The position numbers and the translations under genes were made by a program. Shown here piece after piece: positions 40,701 through 53,518 of a DNA stretch of 64,000 nucleotides. The notes beneath the pieces were generated by a model. It ran no database searches and was not told the DNA's origin. It saw only the letters and a program-made list of their open reading frames with translations. Each line of letters starts with the position of its first letter. The first letter of the stretch is position 1. Where the stretch lies: the NCBI GenBank assembly GCA_033819885.1, contig JAQYUZ010000005.1:310001-374000 (forward strand), given 5' to 3'. This DNA comes from Microbotryomycetes sp. JL201 (taxonomy: Eukaryota > Basidiomycota > Microbotryomycetes).

Positions 40701-40824
40701 GACCGTGTCGACTCGGTTGTTTGCCAATTGCCTCGCGATCGCTCCCGCCGTCGTGGAGTGGACGAATTTCTCTGGCGGCGATGAGCCGTCAAGCGAGTTG
40801 TGGGCGAGCAAGCCCAACCTGTAA
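37733..40824 (+). CDS. PlsB/GPAM-type glycerol-3-phosphate acyltransferase
   Basis: Eleven exons (37733-38053, 38115-38460, 38521-38637, 38690-38743, 38808-38969, 39024-39487, 39546-39661, 39717-40026, 40086-40203, 40255-40425, 40481-40824) give 840 residues. Transfers an acyl group to glycerol-3-phosphate (or DHAP) as the first step of phospholipid synthesis. Acyltransferase motif I is HKSHID (residues 254-259), motif II GAFFIRRSF, motif III FIEGGRSRTGK formed across a splice, and motif IV WICPISLQYDKVIE. The segment ISWLFFRCGLSLPHIVAG joins SNLNMPVVGP through a GC-AG intron (38744-38807). The mammalian-type GPAM/GNPAT branch fits better than the smaller ER fungal Gat proteins. Location (mitochondrial or peroxisomal) is not clear. 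Confidence 0.92.
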
Positions 40825-41069
40825 AATTATCTGCGCATACCAGGAGTACCTCACGTGCTGTATCACACTTAATCATTTCGATGTCGTCATACGAGTTGCT
40901 GCGTGCCCGAGTCCTTTTCTTTCCCTGCCAACTCGCCTGTGTACCATCTCGGCGTCGCGTTCGGGCTCGAACCTACGGTTTTGACAAACAGACTTTGACG
41001 TTGCCGACGTTGCACTATTGGAAGTTTGCGGTCCAACGAGCGCCCAGAACGAAGCTCTTGCCGCAAAGA

Positions 41070-43328
41070 ATGGCGGCGGCAAGCGTCAGACATGCCTCTT
41101 TCAGGCCTGCAGGTATTCATAAACTGTTGTTGACGCTCTCGACGGTCGGACCTCAACTCGTGAGGCGCGTGGCGGCTGTGCCTGTCGTCGTTCAGACTGT
41201 CGCCGTCGGTATCACCAAACACGAAGAAGTCGCCAAACCAGGCACGAGCGGTCAGTCAACAACCCATCTATCGGTGTTGTGTGGGTGGTCATACTGACGG
41301 TGCTGCTCCCGCACGACCATGTTCAGAATTCTACTTCAAGATGGCCATGGCAGCATTGTGCGTCAGCGCCAGAGAGCGTCGTTGCAACGGCCGCTGATTT
41401 TTGACACTGTCGACCAGTCTCGTGCTGTCCGGTGGACTCATGGCCGGACTGACACTCGGTCTGATGGGTCAGTCTTAAATTCCGAATCGTGCTCTGCAGC
41501 TTTGCGCGAAGTTGACTTGAGGTATCGCAGGTCTCGACATGGTCAATCTCCAAGGTACGATCTCGTATGTCTTGCCAACTTGCATTCGTTTTCGTCTGAC
41601 TTTCTTTCGGCAGTCTTGGCAACATCGGGCGAGCCAGACGAACAAAAACATGCCAACAAGGTCATGAAGTTGCTTGAGAGGGGCAGGCATTGGGTTTTGG
41701 TCGTTCTGCTGCTAACAAATGTCGTTTTCAACGAGGTGCGTTCGGCTGAGCGAGCAGCCTACATCACAAGCTGATCTTTGTGCCGCTCGGAACCTGCAGT
41801 CCTTGCGCAAGTCGAACAGACTAACGATCGCATTATTTCTTCTTACCTTTTTGCGTCCTCAGCCATCTTTCTCGACTCTGTCATTGGCGGTGGCGGAGTC
41901 GGAGCCGTTGTCGCGTCAACAGCATTGATCGTTATCTTCGGCGAGGTCATTCCCCAAAGCATCTGCGCACGCCACGGTTTGCGGATAGGTGCCTTTTTTG
42001 CACCGTTCGTTTGGATTCTTGTGTGTCGCCTCGAGAACATCCGCCACCGATTGCGAGCTGACGTTGTCTACTGACCAGATGCTTATTGAGTTTCCAATTG
42101 CGTACCCAATCGCGAAATTGCTCGATTACCTCCTTGGGGAGTCTCACGGAACCCTATACAAAAAGGCAGAGCTAAAAACGTTCGTTGGCTTGCACCGACG
42201 TGAGTTTGCTTTGGTTGGCCGCCGCGGCATTCGCTGACATGCCGACGTTCGTGACAGAAATTGGTGGCGAGTCGCTCAATGAAGATGAAGTCACCATCAT
42301 CTCGTCTGTACTTGAATTGTCGGAGAAGTCGGTCTCTTCAATCATGACAAACCTTGAGGACACGTATTCGCTGCCCTCAGACGCCATCCTCGATCAGGAG
42401 ACGGTCGATCAAATTCTAGCTCTTGGCCACAGTCGAATTCCGATTCACACCCCGGAGGACCCACAAGACTTTATTGGCATGATCATCGTGAAGAAATTGA
42501 TTGCTTACGATCCTGCTCAGGCGCAGTAAGACGAATTGTGTCTTGACGTCCAGGCTAGAGCTGATCACCTGATTTTACAGACCCGTCAGCTCCTTCCCGT
42601 TGTCCGTTCTGCCCGAGACTGGGCCAGACTCGACGTGTCTGGACGCGTTGAATTACGTACGTGCTCAAGCTCGAAGACATGTGATGCACTACTGAGCAAA
42701 CGTTAATATGCAGTTTCAACAAGGTCGTTCACACATCCTGCTCGTCTCAAAAGTAGATTGATTCACGCCGCTCACGCGAAAATGCAGATGCTGACGGCAC
42801 GTTCTTAGACTCCCGGCATCGCAGGAGGTGCTATTGGCGTCGTCACACTTGAAGACGTCATTGAAGAAATGATTGGCGAAGAGATCATTGACGAAACGGA
42901 TCTGTATGTGGACTTGAACAACAAAGTCAAGGTCGTACGCGGGCCCTCGAAGAGGGTTTCGACTGGCAAGGCCCTCGCCCCCCTCATTGCAGGCAAGTAT
43001 CTCAGAAGTGTTTTTGTTTTCCGCGATGCAGCGGCTGACATAGTGTGTAGGCGTCATCGAACGCCGGCAACATCGCCGACAAACACGAGAGACCGATAAT
43101 GTTGCGTCTACAGCGTTCGACAAAGTGAAACTGCGGAACGGAAATACTCCAGATAGGCGTCAAATCATCATTAACGGAGGATCCGCTGTCAATTCGCCTG
43201 GGCCTGCGACCAATCCTCAAGCGGGATCTCCGAGAATGATGGACGAGCCAGAGTCGATTGATGATGCAGAGAACAATGAGAGAAAACCCCTGCTTTCGAA
43301 ACAGCAGTCGTCGAAGCGAAAGCGGTAG
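41070..43328 (+). CDS. MAM3: Mam3/CNNM-type membrane protein (DUF21 + CBS pair)
   Basis: Thirteen exons (41070-41250, 41327-41357, 41418-41467, 41531-41554, 41614-41735, 41800-41806, 41863-42020, 42079-42199, 42258-42525, 42581-42656, 42714-42752, 42809-42992, 43051-43328) give 512 residues. Homologue of yeast Mam3, a vacuolar CNNM/CorC protein tied to divalent-metal handling. The DUF21 membrane domain reads [38 protein letters not shown], then [27 protein letters not shown] and [20 protein letters not shown] pair follows, with [14 protein letters not shown] and [20 protein letters not shown]. The SLP of SLPIFLDS comes from a 7-nt exon (41800-41806). Two introns (41807-41862, 42993-43050) have GC donors. 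Shorter C-terminal tail than yeast. Confidence 0.92.
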
Positions 43329-43978
43329 CCTGAAGTCGAGCATGAGCTGCATTTTGATTTTTCTTATTCACGTCGTGACGCACTGCACAAACCTCACTCG
43401 TGAGACGGTTGATCTTTGCCATCCGTCAACTGTGACCTTCTGTGCTTGCATGGAATTCGTCCGCTCCGGCTTCGCCTGTTACCGGATCACGTGATCTGTT
43501 GTACACGACTGGAATCGCCCGTCGGGCGCGCGTGCGCCTCACGAGCGCCCGTGTCACGTGCATAATCGAGCGCATGGACTTATGCCGTCGCCCGTCGCTC
43601 ATTTCGCGAGAATTCAAGTTCTACGCTAAAGACGCTAATTCGACGCCCGAAGGGCCAAATACCGTGTGCCGGGTGGCGCCGAGGACCAAGCTACTGGACG
43701 CCGAAATGATCGATTGGAGTGTAGAGGGAGTTTATCAGTCGACAAGGCAAGTTCGGCGTGCGCACAAGAAAACCGGAGAAAAGAGAAAACTCCTGCGGAA
43801 GCTCGCATGTGCTCGTTCCGGCGCCACGCAAGCTCGAGCAGATACACCAGTCCCATGCGGTCGCGGCAAACCCTCTTTTGTGGGGGATAGGGTACCCAAA
43901 GTGACAATCTGTGCGCGACGACTCTCTTCTTTTTCCTTCATCACGCCACTCCCCCCAGTCCGAGTCTTTTTCTCCAGT
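43329..43978. other. Intergenic region upstream of protease B
   Basis: 650 bp. The frame of protease B stays open for some 180 codons upstream of its signal peptide, but that stretch shows no signal or domain and is most likely untranslated. No repeat was seen. Confidence 0.4.
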
Positions 43979-45240
<1,262 letters not shown>

Positions 45241-46093
45241 GGTGGTTCAAATGGGGAAAGCTCGACCTCTTGACTCGAGCTAGCAAAAGAGGGATTTGTA
45301 GAGAAGTAGCTTTGATGCCATACAAGGTCTTCATTGATATTGAATCAAGACAACAGTGACAAGTTCTTGAATAACGCTGCCGAACTCAGCCCATGATGAT
45401 CTCAAAGAAGGGTGGTCTTCACGTTTTGGCACTATCAAACGACGTTGTCATGTCAGCGGCGAGGAGAGGCCGGTCACTGATGTGTAATTGCGTGTGGCTG
45501 CGCAACGCAATCCGCGTCCGGTCCTTTCAACAACTCCGTGGTTCTGACTTCAAAGTTGTGCATCTTCATCTTGTCTCAGCAGAATGCCGCTGTAATGTAT
45601 CTGCTGCAATGACCTACGTTGTGGCGTGCAAAAGTGTGGTTCTATTGATAACTCGATACGTTATCGCAGCATGCGTATCGCTTAGTGTGCGTGAGACTAT
45701 CACAAAGTTGACTTCTCAAGGATGAAACTGAGTGCAGGTAACGCTGCTCAGCAAGTTGGCGCACTTTGGGATAGCTTCGCCGTTTTGCCGTCCAATTTGC
45801 TTGGGCGCTCTTCCTATCTGGTCGTCCTATTTCAAATTCATGTCATGTCGAGATCGTGCTGGCGGTCACGAGAAAGTCTGCTCTCGAAGGGGTCAATGTC
45901 TTCGGCGCCCCAGTCCGGGGACCCAAAAGGCTTGGCGCGCTATCGCACCGCGTGAGCTTCCTCATCCTCGCGGGCGCCGACAGTGCATGAACAGCGTTAG
46001 GGATAAGCATGAATATAACGAGAAGCTTCGTCTGCTTCCAGAGTACACTCTGCTTTGCTCCAGCTTTCGCTCAGCGTCAAACAAGCGATAACC
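45241..46093. other. Intergenic region between proteases B and C
   Basis: 853 bp with no supportable gene, repeat or RNA. Presumed 3' UTR of B and promoter of C. Confidence 0.4.
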
Positions 46094-47407
46094 ATGCACA
46101 CGGCCACTGTCGCACTCGTCGCTGCCGCCATAGCTCAGATTGCAATCGGTGCACCGACGACATTCAGCAGAGTCTCTGACGCCTTTGAATGCGGTTCTGT
46201 CGACCCTCTCGACGATTCCACCGAAAGCAACATAGCCAAGCGAGTCACCGAACTCGAACAACTTGTGGCGGCACAAAAACGGCAGTCCAACACAAACAAG
46301 CATGCCGTTGCTCAAGCAACCGGCGACCGTCAAGTCAAGGTGCAATGGCACAAGATCGTGCGTGACGACACTTATGCGGGTGGCAATTATGACGACTCGG
46401 CTATCGACCGTCAGATTGAGGTCCTCAACGAAAGATTTGGGCCATCGGGTTTTGCGTTCGCCCTCGAGAGCAAGGAGACGGTCTACAATGAATCTTGGTT
46501 CCTCAAGGCCGGCCCAGGCTCACCAGAAGAGACAGAAATGAAGACTGCTCTGCGTGTGGGTGGCGCAGACAGTTTGAATTTTTACTCGGTCGGTTTTCGC
46601 AACATCTCTACACCCGGCTTGCTCGGAGTCGCCGCGTTCCCAAGCTGGTACCGTGGAGACCCCGTCACAGACGGTGTCATGTTTGTGGGTCTATTGCTAC
46701 CTGTCCAATCTCCGAAAGCGCTAATTGCTGGCTCCATCGTCTCCGCAGCGCTATGAGAGCTTGCCAGGTGGCTCGCTGGCACCCAACTACAACTTGGGGA
46801 TGGTCAACGCCCATGTCAGTCTTACCTCCCGACATGCAATCCGGTAGCTAATTGAAAACTTGACGAGCAGGAAGCCGGCCACTGGCTCGGCCTCATGCAC
46901 ACGTTCCAGGTAAGCATGGCCGGAAAATGTTGCCTGAATGCATGCTCACTGCTGACTGACCCTTTTGATCAGGGTCCGCTCGGCAACGCTAACGGAAACG
47001 AAGGAACTGGCTGCAAGCATGGAGACAAGGTCAAGGATACGCCAGCGACTGCAGGTGCGTGTGCAGTCCAGAGCTTACTGCCACGATCGAGTTTCTGACT
47101 TTTCCGCCACAGGCCCGACCTTTGGCTGCCCGACAACCGTTGTCGAGTCCTGCAAGAATGCAGGTATTCCAATGGTCGACAATCTGATGGACTATACGTG
47201 AGCCGGCCACGCTGTACTCTGTTTCCGTTCTCACGCGGCGCGTCCTGTTCTAGATATGATACTTGCAAGTCGCGTATCACCGAAGGACAGTCATACCGCA
47301 TGGTGGGCAGAATTGATTGAGATTACAAAAATCTGCCGCTGACTGATCTTGCATTGCAGCAAGCGCAATGGGACATTTACCGCGCTCCTCGCAACAACCC
47401 GTTCTAG
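46094..47407 (+). CDS. Secreted M43B metalloprotease C
   Basis: Seven exons (46094-46684, 46749-46814, 46871-46909, 46973-47054, 47113-47197, 47254-47302, 47360-47407) give 319 residues. Signal peptide MHTATVALVAAAIAQIAIG, a propeptide with coiled-coil character (AKRVTELEQLVAAQKRQ), then the catalytic domain. The zinc motif is HEAGHWLGLMH (His219, His223, His229), with an intron exactly between the first His and Glu codons. The Met-turn is NLMDYTYDTC, the splice falling at the same point as in protease A. Sequence is clearly closest to protease A 31 kb away, not to its neighbours B and D. The large first exon lacks the early introns of B and D. Confidence 0.93.
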
Positions 47408-48650
47408 AGAGAGCGTGTGAGGCTGTATCTGGCTGGAATGTTTGGAGAATGAAACTGGTGCAAGCACTCAGATATGCCTCGAGATGAGATGCGCTGAAGG
47501 GCCTAGAACTCCCAGGATCAATAACAATACCTATTTTTCTGTCTCTAAATGCGCCCTCATAGCGAGCGAGCCCTAATTGGTCAAAAGGCCTTTTTGACTG
47601 CCAAGACACAACTTGCTTCGTCAATTTTCTCATTTGTGACTCCGCACCACAACTTTTGTCACCCGAAACGAGCTCAATCTAGCGCAACCGCACGCGATCT
47701 GTTCGTCTCGATGGAGCGACGCCGCTGGCGACAAGTTGGCTGCTGTCAACCAGCACATCTTCACTACTTTGCATGACCGCGATGTGCTGGCCTGGCTTGA
47801 AGAGGGTAGGCCCGGGCAGCGGAAACAAGCACAGTTTGTCGCCAAACGTGCCATCCGTGGAGCAATGGTACCTCAGGTACCACTGTCCGTGTCTGAACAG
47901 CCGCGATAGACATGTTTACTCGCGTAGAGCATCGATGCAGCGTCTCTTAGAGTTGGTATTGTAGAAAGCTTGCATTTCTAGAGAATTTTCTTAGCGCAAA
48001 AACGTGCTAGTCTTTTTGACGGGTTTACATTACCAGCAGAATCGAGGGAAGCTCCCAAGTGGCCATCAACAATAACTCAAATGCCAAATTATGTGCATCG
48101 GACCCAGCTCAGTTCCGGCTGCAGTTGCCGCCGCTGCTTGACCAGAACTTTGTCAAACATGCGAACACGCGCTGACATGTAGGCGGCCCAGTGTGATCCG
48201 AGGTATCGTTGAGGTACGTTCGTTTGGCATCACGTGTCTCTGGCGCGCGCGTCTGCTCGCTCGGTACCATTTCCCTTGCATGATTGTCGACACCAAAGTC
48301 TAGTGAAGGTCATCTTGAAAACGAGCTTGTTCTGATTTGAATTTCATTGCTGAGCCGCTTGGGGTTGTACGCCGTGTGGTCGGACCGCGCTAGGACTGTC
48401 ATTAGCGCGAGTGATCGAAGGGCTCATGTCCGAGCGCCGACGGCGTGACTTTGGCTCGATACAGAGTTTGATAGCGGCACACACATGCGGCAAACAAAGT
48501 CTTGGCATTTCTTTCCGGCGTTCCAGCAATGTGGGCGGAAAATGCGCCGAAATTTAGGCCGACCCTATACAACGCGGCGCCACTCATTCAAAAACCGCAG
48601 AGAGGAAACATTCTCTTTGTCCCTCACCTCATCGCACTCTACACTCAATC
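47408..48650. other. Long intergenic region between proteases C and D
   Basis: About 1.2 kb, the longest gene-free spacer inside the protease group. I see no ORF with family features, no repeat ends and no RNA gene. Confidence 0.4.
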
Positions 48651-50291
48651 ATGCGGCTCTTGTACTCGATCGCTGCAGCTTCTGCTTTCCTTGCCGCAAA
48701 GGCCTTGCCGAACACTGGCACATCGGACCGTCGTCCTGTGGCCGACGCTTTCGATTGCGGCAGTCACACGGCACCCGACTTGGAGGTTGAGCGCAACATG
48801 TGAGTCATTTCATATAACCTGATTTTTTTATTTCGTCAGGTACTTATGCCTCTTTCAATGTGTCAGCGCCTCCAAGATTGGCGAAGTTCAGTCGCGCCTC
48901 GCCACCGCTCGTCAGTCTGGTTCCGGCTACGCTGTCGCCACGAAGCAAGTCAACGTCTACTGGCATGTCATCAGAAAAGACACGTCGGTGTCTGGTACGT
49001 ACACCGCCACCCTTGCCTCTGTCGGTCCATTCTTTGAATACGCTTTCTCTGACCTCTGGGTGCGGTCATCACTACCTAGGTGGCAACATGGCCGACTCGG
49101 CCATCTCCAATTCCATCTCTGTGCTCAACCAGCAGTACAACCCCTCTGTAAGTGTCCACTGATTTGAGCCTGACCTCGGGCAGTGCATACGTTTCATGAG
49201 GTCAAGTAAGCTGACCTGCCCTGTGCCATACTCGGAAGGGTTTCAACTTTGTCTTGGCAGGAGTCGACCGAACCACCAATCAAGATTGGTTCGACCGTGC
49301 CGGACCTCAGACGTGCGCTTAGGTAACGTCTGGTGCGATATCTCAGCTGGTTGACAAATTCTACTCGCGACAGCTCGCAAAACACGGCTATGAAGCGCTC
49401 TCTGCGACGTGGAGGTGTAGAGTCGCTCAATGTGTACTCGGTTGGATTCACAAGTATCAGCCAGCAAGGCTTGTTGGGTTTCGCCGCATTCCCGCAGAAC
49501 GCTGCCAGTAACCTCGTCGAGGATGGCATCGTCTTCCTCGTAGGTTTTGATTGGATAGAAATAGTCGCTTTTCTGCTGATACGTCAATCTGGCAGCACAC
49601 CACTGTCCCTGGCGGAAGCATCGGCTCGAACTACAACCAAGGTACTACTGCCTTTTCGTGTTCCCGACAGTATGGGCGGGCATCGAGACAGATTCTGACC
49701 AAATCCTTCTGACATTCCTCAAAGGCAAAGTTTTGTCCCACGAGACCGGTCACTGGCTTGTGAGTGTAGCATCCAGCCCCCTGCTCCTGCTTCGACCTCT
49801 CCAAGGTCCGCGCTGACCTTTTGTGCCTCGACCCCGTAAACAGGGCCTCTACCACACGTTCCAGAATTCGGTCTCGGGAGCTAATGGCTGCGTCGCTGAC
49901 GGTGACTTTGTCTCGTGAGTCTGCAAGATGGAAAGCTCAGACTTTGAAGAGTTTTGACCAGAGATTTCTCGTCTTCAGCGACACGAACAAGGGCAAGTTT
50001 CACGAATTTCCCGAATTTTCAGACAGGCTGCATGAATAACACCCATTTTCTACAGAGGCCGACGCGACTTACGGCTGCCCTTCGGTGAGTGAGGTTTAGC
50101 TCTGTACAGTTCAACAGCTCTGACCGTTGCTGCGCCGTCTTCTGCAGTCTCGTGACTCATGTCCGAACGACTCGGGACTTGACAACCTTAAGAACATTAT
50201 GAACTACACATACGATTACTGCAAATCACAGGTTACAGCCGGACAAACCGCCCGAATGATTGCTTTGTGCGAGCGCTACCGCAACCTCTAA
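48651..50291 (+). CDS. Secreted M43B metalloprotease D
   Basis: Eleven exons (48651-48799, 48867-48994, 49080-49147, 49239-49312, 49374-49539, 49596-49641, 49725-49759, 49844-49914, 49979-49992, 50056-50084, 50148-50291) give 307 residues. Signal peptide MRLLYSIAAASAFLAAKALP. Zinc motif [11 protein letters not shown] (His216, His220, His226) with an intron after HWL, as in protease A. The Met-turn is NIMNYTYDYC, with Asn in place of the Asp seen in A-C. The 49979-49992 exon is only 14 nt and is followed by a GC-AG intron (49993-50055). It shares early intron positions with protease B. Despite eleven exons, the reading frame and active site are intact. Confidence 0.9.
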
Positions 50292-51200
50292 AATTGGACA
50301 GTAGACCGTTAAATGGCACGGAAAAAAGGAATCACAAATTTTGACAAATACCTGTGGCTAGCAGAATACTGGGCACCATCCGTTGATGACGCGATACAAA
50401 CTTGCTCTAGATTTTTTTTTTTTGAAATCGAAAAAGCAGTACCTTTTGCAGTTGTATGGATAGCACCTACCTCGTGGCTTTCCAGGGTGTCTGTGCGAGC
50501 CACGACTGCTCACTGTTGGATCATTTGAAAGCGATCCATTATGACCACACGAGCTTTTTCGCCGCAAGCAAAAGGCAGAACGAACAGCCAAAATTTGCAA
50601 AGCAGATCATTCGCGCTCAGGCACTCAACAATTTTTTTTGAGTATTGAGCCCATGTGACGTGCGCATGCAGGGCAAATGCCTCTATGAGAGCATGCAGAG
50701 TCGCTTTGATTGTAAGTTACATTGACAGAGCCTAGCGTCTAGTTGCGGATAAACACGAGGTGTGTTTTGGGTCTTCAATCGAGTATGGAATATATCACGT
50801 ACACACTGATGTCATTCATTCATGCCTCGCCAGCCAGAGCTGTCTCATGCTCTGGGCCTTTACTAATGCTCTTGGCTTAACCCAACGTCTCGTGGCCCGA
50901 TTTACAAACCTGTAGTTGTACATCTCGAGTGTCGCGGAAAGTCTGGGCTTCCAGAAACAAAAACAACACTCGTGCCTTCTTGAACGCGTGGAAAGAGAAC
51001 TCTCGGCAACGGATCGTGTCTCCTCCCTCGTCAGACCCATCGTCGCCTCTCCACACCCAGCACACCTATGTTTCTTCGTTATCGTTGCACCTCGTTCTCA
51101 TCTTGACCGCGCAGTGCAAGCGGAGCCCACCACGTGCCCGACGTACTTTCGTCCGCCGCCTTTTACCGTTTCATCTTCGATTCACATTAATGTGCGGTGG
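50292..51200. other. Intergenic region, protease D to retroelement fossil
   Basis: About 0.9 kb with no supportable gene. Short A/T runs occur near 50412 and 50633. No LTR-like end was identified. Confidence 0.35.
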
Positions 51201-51239
51201 ACGTGCCTATTGGTGGTCTCGAGTTGAACTGTGCTGTTT

Positions 51240-51790
51240 GGCGACAGTTGTCGTACACGAATTGGCCCTTTCCACTGTGGTCGCAGCTTGTGCGCGCATC
51301 TGTCAATGGATCCGATCAGCAGAAGACGTTGCTTGAACCTCGCTTGGTAGCGCCCTTCGAAATCTTGACACGTGTCGAGCTTTCAGAGGGGAAGCACTTC
51401 TTGCAGTTGAAGAAAGACAAGCTGCATCGGGTCGACGGATGGAAGATCAGACGCGCACCCAGTACGTTCGACGTTGCAAAGGATCTGATCAAGGTCAGTC
51501 ACGGTTGACCTAGGACACTGTGCCCATCGCGCATCACGCGAAGCAGTCCTCGAACTATACTGGGTGCCGTACTCAGTAGAGCTGGTCGCCGAAGTAGTAA
51601 CGCGATGCGCACCGTGGCAGTTTTACGATACGATCGCCGTCGGCACACAGCCATTTACGTCCTTTGTCATCGGTCAAAGCGTTTATTTTCTCGAGTCTCG
51701 ACTTTTGTCGGGCCGCCTCTGGAAACTCCACGTGGCAGAAAAATACTTGATCAAGTATTGTTTACCACGGGGCGTTTCTGGTAGAGGTCC
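51240..51790 (+). mobile_element. Ty3/gypsy pol fossil, plus-strand piece
   Basis: Decayed fragment of a Ty3/gypsy LTR retrotransposon. It shows similarity to the stretch between RNase H and the integrase zinc-binding region, and to the matching part of the adjoining minus-strand piece. It is broken in several places and has no recognisable LTR. Likely old, inactive. Confidence 0.75.
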
Positions 51791-53170
51791 AACATAATCG
51801 AGGCTCCAAAAGGTGGAAGCTTCGACCGGCGGCAAAGGATGCAACGAGGCTGTACCAAGTGCGGTTGTGTCGTAGAATTGACACGCTGTACACCGCGCCA
51901 TGACTTCGTTGACCAGCTCCGTCGCATGAGGCACCCAGTACCTTTCGAGGTACGCTGCGCGTGTCGCGCGCTCGGCTAGATGTCCAAGGTCAACGTGAGT
52001 TGCCTTGATTCTATCCTTTGCCTCGTCAAATGACGTCGGCACGCGTCGGCTTTTGCCTCCGTCTCTCCGATGTAGCTTCTTGTACACTAACTGAAAGAAA
52101 TTCTTCCCTTCGGAAAGCTCGATACCGTCTCGCAAGTTGTGCTCAACGCGTGTCATGGTTATGAAGAGCGCTGCCAAGCGGGTTTCAATGGCAGCGTCAG
52201 TGGTTTCTGTTGATAACGGGGCCAGTTCTCGAACTGGTGACTCAGCTGCATCCGTGGGCCTCCTTGACAACGAATCCGCGGCAATTTGGGCATGACCTGC
52301 TCGATAGACGATTTCCGTGTTGAAGTGTTCGATCCGCGTCATGAACTTTGTGAGTCGATTGCCAAGATGTTTCTGTGTTCGATAATGCTTCAACGACTCA
52401 TGATCCAGCCCGTTACAAAGCGCTTGTAGTACGTGGCAAGATTGACAAAACCTCGTAGCTCCGTAATGGTCGTAGGCTGTAGCCATGTCAGAATTGTGTC
52501 CACCTTTGACGGGTTTGTACGTATGCACTTGCCATCCACGATATGGCCAAGGTACAAAAGCGAACGTCGACACCAAGAACACTTGTCGGAATTGAGGACC
52601 GACGTTTGTTCTTCACGCTGGCGACATCCTTGACATGGGCTGCTTGTGATTCGAAGAACAGGACCACGTCGTCCAGGTATGCCGGAAGCATTTATCAACG
52701 AGATCATTGAGTACTTCATTCATCATTAACTGGAAGGTGGCTGGGGCATTCGTTAAACCGAAAGGCTTGGAGAGGAATCCAAAATGTCCTTGTCGACATG
52801 TGAAAGGCCGTCTTTAGGATTGCGTCTGGCGACAACCGATTTTGCCAGTAGTCCGGTCTCAAGTCCAGCGAGGTGAAGAACTGGTCAACTCGTAAGGACT
52901 GGTACGCGTCCTCGATTCGTGGTAGTGGATGCGCATTTTGGACGGCGACTGTGTTCAATCGGCGGTGATCGACGCAAATTCGGTATGATCCATCCTTCTT
53001 CTCGACAAGGAGCAAGAGCGACGACCATGGCGATTTGGAACGACGTATGATGCCATTCCGCAGACTGTCCTTTACAGACGCGCCAATAGCCTCGTACTCT
53101 GGCGGCGCATGAGGGCGTCCCGCAATGCTTTTCGAATCGCAACCGAAAGAACGCCGGGCTATACAAGTGA
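51790..53170 (-). mobile_element. Ty3/gypsy pol fossil, minus-strand piece
   Basis: Decayed fragment covering part of the reverse transcriptase (recognisable VDHRRLNTV-type palm start), RNase H and the N-terminal integrase region. Family: Ty3/gypsy (Metaviridae-like). It is broken many times and lacks gag, the integrase C-terminal half and any LTR I can see. It lies head to head with the plus-strand piece, and both cover an overlapping pol section. Inactive fossil; age cannot be given without LTRs. Confidence 0.85.
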
Positions 53171-53518
53171 GGGTTCGTTCCTTGCGCTGCGTTTGGTCTG
53201 CCTGTGTTAGCCCCGGACTTGATTCGCCGAGATTGCGCCCGTTGGCGTTCTGGCCGGATCAGGAAGGAGCATCTCCGTTCGTGCGCACGAGCGCCTTTGA
53301 TCACCTCCGGCGACCGCAAACAGTACGATACAGAGACAGAAGGACCTGTTGGCTGCTGCTGAGCAGCGTCTGACGTGTTTCGGATTGATCAGCAAATAAA
53401 GAAAGGTTCGGAAGCTGCCGCGGAAGCCGCGCGCGCGCGCTTCACGTGCACAAAGGCGCGTCGGGACGCGACAGCAAGCGAATCCTGCAGGGGGGAATCG
53501 GAGGTGCCTGCGAGGGCA

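Noticed and set aside
41800-41930. Continuous exon through the 7-nt MAM3 exon ([15 protein letters not shown])
   Set aside because: It leaves the frame of the following [10 protein letters not shown] segment, which is clearly conserved.
43442-43978. Long open frame directly upstream of and in frame with protease B
   Set aside because: It begins at a non-ATG codon, has no domain, and the signal peptide MRFSTLVVASAV at 43979 must be N-terminal to work. Treated as untranslated.
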